A stretch of DNA of 64,000 nucleotides. Source: Malachius bipustulatus (lineage: Eukaryota > Arthropoda > Insecta > Coleoptera > Melyridae). The notes under the pieces are model-generated. The model was given only the letters and a program-made list of their open reading frames with translations. It was not told the origin of the DNA and did not search any database. Numbering within the stretch: the stretch's first letter is position 1; each line of letters begins with the position of its first letter. Below, piece by piece: positions 48,001 to 57,854 of the stretch. The stretch is from NCBI GenBank assembly GCA_910589415.1, contig OU342633.1:34168210-34232209 (forward strand). Direction: 5' to 3'. The position numbers and the translations under genes are program-made.

Positions 48001-48719
48001 TAGAATGGTTTGTCAACAGCGATAATCATGGAGCACTTATTTTGTCAGACTCATTGGCAGCGTTATACAGTATTCAATCAGCATACAAAGGAAGGGGCAA
48101 AAATAAAACTGTATACAGAATTCTATCAAAACTACCTGAAAACCGTAGAGTAGTCTTTGTATGGGTGAAAGGGCACTCGGGTATTCACGGTAATGAAATC
48201 GTCGATAGATTGGCCAAGGAAAGTATCGAAAATCCAGATGAAATATCTCGCAAACTTGAATATAGTGACCTATTCGCAGACATTAAGTGTAAAAGTCAAG
48301 ACGCTTGGAGATTGGAATGGCGCTTATACTGCGCTAATACTAACAACCCGTATACAGTTATTCACCCAAACCTTCCAACCAACGAAGATCTACGAATATA
48401 CCAGCATCACAGTAGAGAATTCAGTACTACTATGCTAAGAATGAGGACAAACCACGGCCGTTTCCCAGGTCATCTTTTTAAAATAGGGGTGGTCCCGGAC
48501 CCTAATTGCGGATGTAACCAGGGGGTGAGGGCAGACCTAGACCACATCATCTTCACATGCCCAAATAACGACCAAGCACGAGAAAAGCTAATAAACAGTA
48601 TCAGCAAAGAGATTTCAAGACAGATGCCACTCACCTTGGTGAACTTATTTTTGACGAAGAAACGATGCATACTGGCAGCCTTATATAACTTCTGCAGGGA
48701 AATAAACTTAAATTTATAA
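44991..48719 (+). CDS. ORF2: endonuclease, reverse transcriptase and RNase H polyprotein
   Basis: A 1,242-residue protein that nicks the target and copies the element RNA by target-primed reverse transcription (known for the class). The apurinic-type endonuclease covers about residues 10-225, with N17, E44, D143/N145/H147 (GGDFNCHH), D195 and SNH at 218-220. The RT covers about 450-760: FIDLKGAYD (D575), GLPQGSILSP (from 632), YADD (664-667) and YKYLGIFLDS. RNase H covers about 955-1080: D961 (YTDGS), E996, D1020, H1062 (KGHSG) and D1072. A C-terminal C-X-C-X9-H-X4-C group sits at 1173-1190. All listed catalytic residues are present. The start codon lies inside the end of ORF1, in a different frame, so translation probably depends on termination-reinitiation or leaky access. 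No upstream in-frame ATG is available. The length is normal for I-like elements with RNase H. Confidence 0.95.
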   Translation: MIPRTDRSQSLNIIQWNARSIKQNKPSLCNYIHLNPVDIALVSETWLRKSDKFNLKRYKMVRCDRTEGRGGGTAILVADYLDFQPIRIQHSLPNKVDICGIKLTRGNVILISIYKPPNVAVSQREWFSLFSKWQQENVVIGGDFNCHHVAWGSGKVTAAGQKLYDALDSISNMLVLNDGRQTLVTRPVESSSAIDLTIVSNRIACEIDWNVHQETLGSNHYLISITLYRKYETLEKHPYLKWKETSADWHEFQSVLDNNLSGNNVGTSEGKFNTLLNALTLACNKSMKEYKICKKGSIQPPWWDEECSNMFKRRKEALMSYRRQSNIENYIKYKEVEAKVKKLFKYKSRQAWKSFVSKLNKQTPLTDIWKFVRKMNGMNTNEIKQHISLKLLEDIFDTIVPAYAYKPFPEITETSQSQANNPLSKPFTPSELQRSLHLSSSNTSPGRDRITYSILNATTTKFKEALLETFNDIRVTGRYPEEMKQIVITLIHKHGKPYDQPSGYRSISLMSCLTKSYERLVKMRLEHFCENQNCLHRNQFGFRRGRGTTDAVAHLVTDLQCGLTQNKYIMCLFIDLKGAYDSVNLATLMKDLQTVGLSRTHSVNLATLYVNRAIYIKDNLNRLHGPRFTSKGLPQGSILSPLLFNIYTRNLHDMLDKQLSCIQYADDICIYTTQDSFEKCLKMYKRATYILKMWIEEREFDLNEEKSRVVFFTRHRIRPPELMISRSYNIRTAPGYKYLGIFLDSKLLWTKQIEDVISRCERGVNILKLSVHAKWGADRDTALMFYRAYIRAIIDYGIIFYLSSSKTNMRKLQTVQNKALKTCIGAMKSTPNEIVYAESKEPPLKIRARYLAGKYILKVNATFPELMKKVQYVFTETLDNKYWNCKVNPPLTEAYEDIMPFADRIDKSDKMPYYDIPYEKLYCTIKCTRPPIEQNTHQMVVINTYKEILHKYDGLIQIYTDGSKNDAGTGCAYFIPDTQTSKKIKLPRESSIYTAELTAIEMALEWFVNSDNHGALILSDSLAALYSIQSAYKGRGKNKTVYRILSKLPENRRVVFVWVKGHSGIHGNEIVDRLAKESIENPDEISRKLEYSDLFADIKCKSQDAWRLEWRLYCANTNNPYTVIHPNLPTNEDLRIYQHHSREFSTTMLRMRTNHGRFPGHLFKIGVVPDPNCGCNQGVRADLDHIIFTCPNNDQAREKLINSISKEISRQMPLTLVNLFLTKKRCILAALYNFCREINLNL

Positions 48720-48781
48720 TGTGAAAGCGAATACTTATGTCTTTTGCATACAGGTATGGATATGTATTGTAAATGAAACCG

Positions 48782-48783
<2 letters not shown>

Positions 48784-48857
<74 letters not shown>

Positions 48858-49067
48858 AAAAAAAAAATAATAAGAAAAAAAAAAAAGAGTATAAATATTT
48901 AAAAAAAAAAATAAATAAATAAATAAATAAAAAAAAAAATAAAAAAAAAATGATAAAAAAATAGAGTATATAAAAAAAAAAAAAAAAAAATTAAAAAAAA
49001 AAAATAGAATATAAAAAAAAAATGATAAAAAATAGAGTATATATAAAAAAAAATAAAAAAAAATAGT
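48784..49067. repeat. Poly(A) and A-rich low-complexity tract
   Basis: 72 consecutive A, then A-rich sequence with AAAT and ATAGAGTATA units. It is internal to the element. Confidence 0.95.
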
Positions 49068-49252
49068 AACTAATCTAAAAAATGTAAGAAAAGGAAAGTG
49101 GAATAATTGTTCAATTTAGGATAGGGATGTAATCTTTTTGTATACTTTGTACTTTGTATTGAATGATGCTTTAACTGCAACCTCTGTGACATTGTTACAT
49201 CCAAATACAAAAGTCTGTGACTAATGGGGTTTCATTAACCCTGAGGTCATAT

Positions 49253-49268
49253 CACCACCACCACCACC
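49253..49268 (+). repeat. (CAC)n terminal tail of the retrotransposon
   Basis: Five CAC units directly before the 3' target-site duplication. Short tandem 3' tails in place of poly(A) are known for I and some related clades. Confidence 0.75.
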
Positions 49269-49280
49269 AAGTTAAAAATT
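49269..49280 (+). repeat. Target-site duplication, 3' copy
   Basis: AAGTTAAAAATT, identical to 43354-43365. Confidence 0.9.
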
Positions 49281-50384
49281 ATATATATTTTTAATTGGAT
49301 ATGTTTCTCTGATATTAAAAGGAAAGGTCAATGCTCATTACACTTGACCTCAATTTGAGATGAAAATGATTCTTGTTTTATTTTATGCGCGAATTTACAC
49401 TCCACTTCAACAGGCTTATTACTCAGAAATAGGCGCAGAAATATACGTCTCTCGATGCAGAAATATTTCGTCTAGCTCGTCATCGTAGGTAAATTTTTCA
49501 TTCTGCATATCTTCATATCTGTAGACAGTTCCGTTGAGAAGATCCAAGGGCTTTTGGAGTAGTTTGATGACGAACTGATGTATGGCATCGTTTTTTGCAA
49601 GATAACGCTTTCTCCAAAATTTTGGGAAGCCACCACAACAAATAGATCATTGGATATTATTCCCCTCGGATCTCAACTAGACAGTTTTCTCAAGAATGAA
49701 TAATTTTTTTCCAAAGGTCTATTTTCCAGACTTTCTTAATGTGAACAATATTTTTAAATTTTTTACAAGAAATAAAATTAATTTTAACAAAACAAAATGA
49801 AGTTGAAGATAATGAAATAAACATCATGAAACCGTCACTTTGTCCAGAATCATTCGGAACTGGAGATGGATCAACCATGCGGGGTTTATGGAATTGTTAG
49901 TAAAGTTAGCAGTATGCGAAAAACACATTTGCAGTTTAGTTTTCTCATACATGCTAAAGGATTTAGACTGAGGGATGATATACTACTCATCCCACACAGT
50001 TCCTTTGACACCTACAGTTCTTTAACCATTTTACAATTCAATCATTTTCGTAACGATAATTTTTGAGCCCAATGTATATACTTAGTTTACAGAAAATTCT
50101 GTACAATGTCGGTTTAGCATGACATCGGCGGCACCGTTCGATCGTTGGACTTGACTATCTTTCGGCTCCTCTCGCGTTTCGATGATCGTGCATGCGCGAG
50201 CCTTTAAAACGACAGAAACGTCATGAAATTAGATCCTCTTAAAACTCAAGAACAGTTTCACACGTTCTCTCTTTCACTTAATTAATTGTTCAAGATCAGA
50301 ATGAGCAGCTAAACACTCGTTTGAACGCTCCGTGACGTACTAATAGTAAATTATCTTTTTAAGTGATTACTGCTTTGATTAATA
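49281..50384. other. No gene recognised
   Basis: No domain-bearing frame or repeat is seen. Confidence 0.4.
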
Positions 50385-51230
50385 ATTGATGTGTGTAAGC
50401 TTTCGTTCGCTCCAAACGTTTCCTCTACGGCTGCGGTAGACATCATCAGTGGTTACGTGTGCGCAAGCAACGCTTCCACTCCTCGTGTTCACTGATAACA
50501 GACTGTTCAGCTAGGAGAGCGTGCCTATTTATATGGTGAAGATCTGGTGACGTCATACTCCCTCCACTAGCTATCTCCATTGTAGCATCAGCCATTTTCT
50601 ATGATCATATCATCTATTTCTCAGTCGAATCTGACGTAACGCCGGATACCAAATCCTCCGCAGTTTCATTCCTTGACCTGACTTCGTGTTCACTGATAAC
50701 TGATTGCCCAGGCGGAAGAGCGCTCCTATTAAAAAGTGATGGTCTGGTTACGCAACCTCCGGTTTCTCGGATGATATAACGGATTCCTAAGTCAGATGAA
50801 GACTCGTTTGGGTGTGACGTAATGCCGGAAGCCAAATCCTCCGCAGTTGCTTATAAATTTCAATTGCTTCACGATGTAATCGGGTGTAATAGTGTGAAGG
50901 AGTGGATAGGATTTTCGTATTTTCGAAGCATAAATGGCGTGGCGATTTTGTAGCATAGCGTGCTCTGCGACAGCTGACTTAACTGTATGGTCCAGGCGGA
51001 AGTTTCTCTTGTGTTCGGTTACGCGGATGTTGACGCTGCGTTTGGTGGTTGCGATGTATACAGCACCACAGGACCAAGGTAGGTATTCTATAAACTCCAG
51101 CGGAAAAAAATGGATGGATGGGTTCTTTAGCTTAACGCAGAATATTGCGAACTTGTTGTGTAGGTTTAAAGATGATTTTGACGTCGTGGCGCTGCCGGAG
51201 TTTGGAGCTCCCAAAACTCTTGATGGTTGT
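50385..51230 (-). pseudogene. 3' end of a Penelope-like retroelement with GIY-YIG endonuclease
   Basis: The minus-strand frame 51214-50792 reads CGAVYIATTKRSVNIRVTEH, then VKSAVAEHA. This is the GIY-YIG endonuclease signature of Penelope-like elements, with the YIG core changed to YIA. A frameshift follows, after which another frame continues with LHREAIEIYKQLRRIWLPAL (about 50895-50836), the usual C-terminal motif of the family. Downstream, 'ctgatgatgtctaccgc' and 'gaggaaacgtttggagcg' (about 50455-50408) resemble the 3' region of Penelope-like elements. No RT remains upstream. The GIY-YIG domain would cut target DNA in an intact copy; this one is broken. Confidence 0.75.
50475..50860 (-). 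repeat. Tandem duplication of the Penelope-like 3' terminus
   Basis: 'tcgtgttcactgataac' occurs at about 50478 and 50684, and 'aaatcctccgcagtt' at about 50650 and 50836. They delimit two diverged units of about 185-205 bp in the same orientation. On the minus strand both units contain the C-terminal codons for LRRIW(L/Y)PALR, so the duplicated unit includes the end of the coding region. Confidence 0.65.
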
Positions 51231-54200
51231 TCTCTGGGTATCGTGGGATGTTGGGCTCTGGGTCGTAAAGCTCTACGGACTAGTTATTCACCTGCAGAAC
51301 ATTATCTATATAGGTGGGCTAGCTCTTATGGAGGCGTTGTGTCTGGCTAATTCGGGATGCAATAGTATGAGCGAGACTCAAATAGCTGATGATCTGCCTT
51401 TATAATACTTCATTATTGCTTATTACCTTATTATTCATAACTATTTTACCATAATATTATTCGTAATAGTGGAACTCTCGAAAGCGTTGGAAGTCATACT
51501 TCTACAAGTCATGATCATTTTTAACTAATTATTCCTATTCGTGTAATAAGCGTTGAGTTATCGAGAATCTTCGCCGCTTTATGGTGCTTGGAAAGTAAAC
51601 AGAAGTGTTTCCATAATAAAATGATCATCCTGCATAAAAACTAATTAATTTTTTATTATCCATTCTTTCTAGTCGTTTTTTGGCTTCTTCTTCAAGCTGC
51701 AGGCTCATGCGCACGACCACACCCCTGTATAATTTCATCTGGTTTACTTGTACAAAATTATACACTCTCCTGTATCATTCTTGTAAAGGTAATTCCGTAT
51801 TGCAAACAAATCTCTTAGTAGTTGCTGCAAAAACATTAATATTTCATCCCACCCTCACCGTTTTAGAGAGTTCTTCAAAACACGGTTGTGAGTTTAACAT
51901 TTCTCATATTTGAGTCTCCTGCCCGGTGTAGGTGGTCCTGGGCAGAGCCTTATCTCGTTGGGGTAGGATTTCTTACAGGGGTCGTGTCTATGTTATTAAG
52001 ATATACGGCTATTAGGGTGAAGCCTACTTCTTTCTCCCGGCTGGTGATTGATGGTATCCTGCAGGATAACATCCAGGCAGGCGGACTTCCCGGTTTCTTT
52101 AAGCATCATGTGGAAGGAGGATGCGATGCAGGAGATATTATCAGGGATAATTACAAATCGTTTCACCGATGCTGAAATCATAATAACACTAATAGAATGA
52201 TTCACGACGAGCGACGTTTCGCGCCAAGTGGAAATCCAGAGTTACCAACTCGAAGAGCGGCAGTTCGGAAGGATTCAATTGAAAATATCTCACCTGCAAC
52301 ATACGGGGGAATTTTACGCGTATTTTTACTGGCTAGGTTGATGTGCGATTTCTCGATATTGTGGAACGTCTGGCAGCCAACCGGAAACGGTTTACTGCCT
52401 CATATAAACCCGCCGCTGGAGGGCCGACGTATACCTGCACGATCCTGCCAGTATCTCATTTCCATTTCATGGAAAATTTACCATTATCTCAAATCCGATT
52501 TGTGTCAGTGCAAAGCTGAGATCAATAGCTTCCTCGCATGCCACTTTTCTTTTCGTCTACATCACCCTGAAAACAGACAGGTGAAAATGTATTCATGTCG
52601 GGAGGGTTTAACTTGAAATGTGACGAGGATCCCTGTCGGAGAAGCTAATTCTCTTCTAAAACCAGTTTAACTCTGTGTTGTTGTAATCTGTGATGGGGGA
52701 GGGGGGGGGGGGGGGTGATAAAAGTATCCGATAAGACCAATCTGTTGACTCACACAAGTGACAACATGTTTTTTAACACCGAAGGATCGGTCATGAAAAT
52801 ATTTTCCTCTCATCTCTATAAGGTATAATAAAACCGATGGGATATTAAATAAAATCGAAGTGGCACTCGAAAAATCAATCCTTCCATTTAGATGTTCGAC
52901 ACGATTCGAAGTGATCCTTGAGACAACACAACTGTTAAGCTTTAGCCAATTACATTAGCTTCTCCTGGGAGGGTTTATTTGCTATCGAAGACCGGCTGCT
53001 GAAGTTTTAATCCTCTATATTAATGACCGGGGACTCATGTGAGTAAATCTCCCATCCATTTCTACCAATTCCTGTTCCCGTCTGATCCTCTCTTTAATGT
53101 TATGAACTCTCAATAAACTCGCACGAGTTGGATTCTATAGAGAAGTTGAGTCGCTTTCAAACTTCGCGAAATATTAATCAATACGGTGGTGTTGGTGTTG
53201 GTGTCGGTGATATATCAAAAGTCAATAATAACTGTCCAATTGTCAGTATTGCACGATCATGATAAAATATGGTTTAGCGATTTCTCTAGGATTATGTTCC
53301 ATTTTGCTGCATCTAGTTTTGACTTTTACTCATTAATCTCCGAGAATGAAACTGCAACTGTCTAATTCATCAAAATTTTCACTCGAAGGACGAAAATTAA
53401 TCACATTTTAGAGTGGTAAGTAGGTAGATAAATGGTGAATGAAGCATATTTTTGATATCCAATTCCAATATGTTCATTTGCTCTCTGGGAATCATATTTC
53501 AGGATAAGTCGATAATAAAACTGTCATGGATAAAAGCATTGAATATAACACAAAGCAGTCCAAAGCTCGCTTCGAATCTCAACAAGATCATGGACATTTA
53601 ATATGTGTAGGCTTACATCACCGGCTTCCGTTGGAATCGTAATTGATTCCGGGCTGTTGTGCCGTGGTCAATAAGCTTCGAAAATATGAAAATCCCATCC
53701 ACTACTTCACACTATTACACTAGTTTACGTCGTAGAGCTGTTGAAATTTATAAAGATCCAAATAATTTCTACCGGCAGAAGGAATGAATGAAACTGCGGT
53801 GGATTTGGTATGGTAATAATGTAGAGATCGACCTACTGTTGAAAATCGTCAAGCTTAATAGCGACGAAATTGATTTTTTTTATACAGATAACTTTTCCTC
53901 TTGGGATTTTTAAGCTTCTCCTTTTTTGAAGCTCCCCCGCCTTTTCATCTTCACACTCTCCTTTGGGATTTTATGTCCTGTTTTATTTTTATGTTTCCTG
54001 TTTTATTAAAGTGTTTCAAGTCCTGTTTATAAATTTGTGACTGTTCAATTTATTGTGTGTAACTCATATCACAATCCTCGAGAGAAGGTTTCTCTCTCTT
54101 TATTTCGTTTACTCTTCGTTTATTCTCTTTATAATACTTGTCTAGCCAGAACTATAATTTTTATGTTATTTTTGAAAAAATAATTTCAAAAACTAATTAG

Positions 54201-54680
54201 GATTGTCATTTATTATCAATGTAAAGGCTGATATATATTAACCTAACCGTATTAAGTCCGTGTGTCAGCCGATACTTGAATTAAAAATTTGTATATTGAA
54301 ATTAGACATGTTGAGCTACATGTAACTATGCCATGCCCGGGCGACGTATCCGTGCCGAGCCTTCCAATCAAATTAATGTGATGACGGTCATAACTACGTG
54401 CGATAATGAGTGTCCCAGTCTTTATGCATCTGGTATCTTATCTACTTGGCGGCTTTAAATAATAAGAATTGCTCGGGCGCCGTTTGTAAGTGTCTTCGTT
54501 TACATGTCGTTACTTTGGCCACATAGAGAGTATCCGTCTTTTCATTTTAACCACCCGGCACCATCTTTGTTTCCTCCTAAAGGGAGACGAGGTTGATCCC
54601 CGCAAAAATAAGATTACTTCACGCATTTGCTCTTATGACTTAGTGGATAAGTATTCCAGGAATGATGGAGCCATTGTTTA
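51231..54680. other. No gene recognised
   Basis: Frames of 95 (51888-52175, +) and 139 codons (52197-52616, +) have no recognisable domain and overlap frames on the other strand. A run of 15 G lies near 52698-52715. No RNA genes are seen. Confidence 0.4.
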
Positions 54681-55875
54681 TACAGGGTGTCCCAATATTC
54701 CATGGACATGGAGCAACCACAGATTACTGAGGTAAAAAAAAGTCGCTCGGACCAAACTTATCTCTATACCAAAATGCTTCGTTTGTCCGTTAGAGGGCTT
54801 CAAAGTCTTTTAAAAATTTTAGTTTTTTTGAAATAGCTCAAAGTCGGCTGATTCCAATTCGATGAAATTTAGTAGGTAAATTTCTTATTAAAAGTACTAA
54901 TTTCTGATGTACATGATAATTTGACGGAAACCCGGGAAGGGGTGAAACTACCCCTACCCTCCATTAAAATCGATCGTTATTGTTGATAGGGTAGCAGGAA
55001 CGCTCTTCATGTTTTTTTGTTTGAAAGATACATCCTTTTAGCCCATTTTTGGTCTCTTACAAAAATCTGTATCTTTCCGTGGTACTATGTGATAAAATAA
55101 ATTAGTTGATGGTACCTAATCAAAATTTTATTTCATTCTTTTAATTTGAAATCAAATTTTCAATTTTCAGGTGATTATTTGATCTAATCTCATAAAAGAT
55201 GATTAGTATGGTTCGGTTTTTTTTTCAGCTGTTTGCAAACGTTTTTTTTTTCAAACGCAGTAAACAGTTTGCAAAACGACGAGGTTCCAAGAAAAGTTCA
55301 AATCATTTTTTTGCGCAGGATGGAACTTTCTAGGGTCCAAGCCTGCTACATCGAGCATCTTTTATGAGATTAGATCAAATAATAATCACCTGACAATTGA
55401 AAATTTGATTTCAAAGTAAATTAATGAAATAAAAATTTAGTTATCATCGACTAATTTATTTTATCACATAGCACCTCGGAAAGATACAGATTTTTGTAGA
55501 AGACCAAAAATGGGCTAAAACGATGTATCTTTCAAACAAAAAAACATGAACAGCGTTCCTGCTACCCTATCAACAATTACGATCGATTTTAGTAGAGGGT
55601 AGGGGTAGTTTCACCCCTTCCCGGGTATCCGTCAAAATATCATGTACATCAGAAATTAGTACTTTTAATAAGAAATTTACCTACCAAATTTCATCGAATT
55701 TGAATTAGCCGACTTTGAGCTATTTCAAAAAAACTAAAATTTTCAAAAGACTTTGAAGCCCTCTAACGGACAAACGAAGCATTTTGGTATAGAGATAAGT
55801 TTGGTCCGAACGACTTTTTTTTACCTCAGTAATCTGTGGTTGCTCCATGTCCATGGAATATTGGGACACCCTGTA
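54681..55875. mobile_element. 1.2-kb fold-back element with TACAGGGTGTCCC ends
   Basis: The left arm (54681 to about 55201) and the right arm (about 55351-55875) are inverted copies over about 520 bp, roughly 95% alike by eye, with a central loop of about 150 bp. The tips are TACAGGGTGTCCCAATATTC and its complement. The loop contains two T-runs and 'cagtttgcaaa'-like words. No frame encodes a transposase. Confidence 0.85.
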
Positions 55876-56456
55876 TCTACTTGGGACTATTATCTAAAAC
55901 CTAAAAGATTTATGACCAAGAGTGACCAGCCAGCAACTAGCAATCATTTTACAGGATACACAATTCAGCGTATTCCCTGTGGAACTGATTCCTACGTATA
56001 GAAAATTTGCAATACTTAAGTACTTGGAATAAACTGTGCAAAGAATGCGCATGTTTTTCTAATATTTGAAAAATTCACTATGAAAATAGCCTGAATTCAA
56101 TGTTATAAGGCCAGGTCAGGTCTATACAGAGCATTAAAAAAATATCTTTCATCATTAGGATTTCGAGGACTAGCTACCAGAGATACTAGGTTGGTTGAAT
56201 TTTACGCTTATTAAGAATCTGAAACAAAATTTAGGTTAGCTTCAATCTTTGCTGAAATATCCCGAAAAAACTCAAAACATCAATTTTTATTTTATTTTTG
56301 CCACATATTTTTTATTATTGAAAATAATTAAAAAAAATAATGAAGGTTTAGGTAAGTCGACAAGAGCTATCCATTTGAAAGTTCAAAATTTTTCAAAACC
56401 GATTAGATTCCAGGAGTTTCATAATCAAAAGTCTACTTTGAAAATTAATTAAATAT
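55876..56456. other. No gene recognised
   Basis: Short frames without domains. Confidence 0.4.
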
Positions 56457-56622
56457 AAAATGTACGATGGATTCGGCTTGGGCCAGAGGATGACCCCAGG
56501 CAGCCAAAACGCATGCCAACAACTGAGTGCAGTGCCCCCCGGTGTTTGGAGGTAGAAGAAGGCCTATATTCATCTTCTAAAGCCAAAATCCTATGGCGCA
56601 AGCCGAATCCACCGTGCATTTT
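56457..56622. mobile_element. 166-bp MITE
   Basis: Terminal inverted repeats of about 28 bp: 'tggattcggcttg' near 56468 and its complement 'caagccgaatcca' near 56599, extended outward by 'aaaatgYacg'. The interior includes a CCCCCC block. No coding capacity. Confidence 0.6.
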
Positions 56623-57854
56623 TTCGTTCATCAATTTTCATTAATCATTCTCACTAAGGTTAAGTGAAGGTTGTGCTATGTGATAGTAGGATACATTGTA
56701 CTGAAGAGTCCCAATTACGACGAAACACGTGTCGACAATAATTTCCACCTCTGACCACAGCATGACATCAATGATTGACATTTATTGTTTTGAAATATGT
56801 CGTTCACCTTTTGTCAAGTTTTATCTTTTGTCACATTAAAAAAATCCCAATTTCGTTCCTCTTTTTTCGAAACAAAAAAGTTTTATTTTTACTTAATGTC
56901 ATAGAAAACATAAAAAATCGTAGGGCAAGCAATATAACTCCATATTAAGGTAACTCGGTGAAAAAAAAATCCGAAAAAAGACGAATAAAATTATGATTTT
57001 TTTTATTTAGTCCAGTCATTACGTCGGAAATATCGGGTTAGAAATGCAAATGAACCGAGATAGCTAAATTTTGGATATTACGTTTGAGGGGGGGGGGGGG
57101 GGCTAGAAAAGCTAAACTTCAAATTGTCGACCAAAATTACCTTGTGCATTTTCCGCCATCTTGTAAAAAGTGTGAAATTCAGTTTATTCATCATAGCTCG
57201 GTTCTCTGTTGAGATACGAAATTTTTTATTAAATACTTTTTTGTTGATTGTCTTACGATTTACTATAAAGGTCCTCTACATTTTTTACGTATCGTTCATC
57301 GTTATTGAGATATCGATCGAAAAAACATAAATTTAGGGAGTGAATTTCGTTTTTTTGCTATTTTCTTTTCTCGTGAAAGATATCGTATCTAATTTACCTG
57401 TAATTTATGGGCTTTCGGTCCTAAAATAAGCCATAAGCCAAGGAAACACTTAGACAGCGGGAAAAACTTATACCAGAATGGTAAGTCAGTGTTGTCAGAT
57501 TCACTTATTTTTATGCATATATCTTACGGAATTTTATTTATTACTTTAGCTTGCCGAATAAGTTACGATACAAAAAGCATTGCTGCCGAATTAGGCAAGA
57601 GTGATTTTTTTAAATTTTAACATATAATAACCTTAGTTTTCTATATGTTTATTAGTCTTGTTTCTTATCATTTGTTCTACTTTGATTTTAATTTTTTTGT
57701 CTGGAGGGTTTCAAAATGACGAGATATTTTCGATGAGCTGCTGATGAGGCTAAGCAAAAATCAAAGCTTTTAAATTGCTGGTGGCAGAGGCACTTCTTTT
57801 CAATTCTCTGACAAATAAACCCCACTAGTATTAAGTATTTATATTAATGAGTCA
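56623..57854. other. No gene recognised
   Basis: Includes a run of 18-20 G near 57086-57102. No domain-bearing frame. Confidence 0.4.

Larger units (their letters stand above)
43366..49268 (+). mobile_element. Full-length non-LTR retrotransposon (Jockey/I group)
   Basis: A complete element of 5,903 bp bounded by an exact 12-bp target-site duplication. It starts CAGTTTAGTTTG, a CAGT start typical of arthropod elements with an internal promoter. It has a 217-bp 5' UTR, ORF1 (474 codons) and ORF2 (1,242 codons) overlapping by 17 nt, and a 549-bp 3' UTR. The 3' UTR holds an A-rich tract, then a short stem-loop (GGGTT, 5-nt loop, AACCC at 49227-49241) and a (CAC)n tail. Both ORFs are uninterrupted. 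The endonuclease-RT-RNase H order plus a three-knuckle ORF1 places it in the Jockey/I group; I favour an I-like clade because of the RNase H. It looks recent and potentially mobile. Confidence 0.93.
48720..49268 (+). other. 3' UTR of the retrotransposon with internal A-rich tract
   Basis: After the stop codon and about 60 nt comes an uninterrupted run of 72 A (48784-48855). A-rich sequence with scattered T, G and AAAT units follows to about 49067. About 180 nt of ordinary sequence is next, then a GGGTT/AACCC stem-loop (49227-49241) and a (CAC)n tail. The true 3' end is set by the target-site duplication, not by the poly(A). Confidence 0.8.

Noticed and set aside
48784..48860. Poly(A) run as the 3' end of the retrotransposon
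   Set aside because: The target-site duplication lies at 49269-49280, so the element continues beyond the A tract.
52197..52616. 139-codon plus-strand frame
   Set aside because: No recognisable domain or family wording; cannot be told apart from a chance frame.
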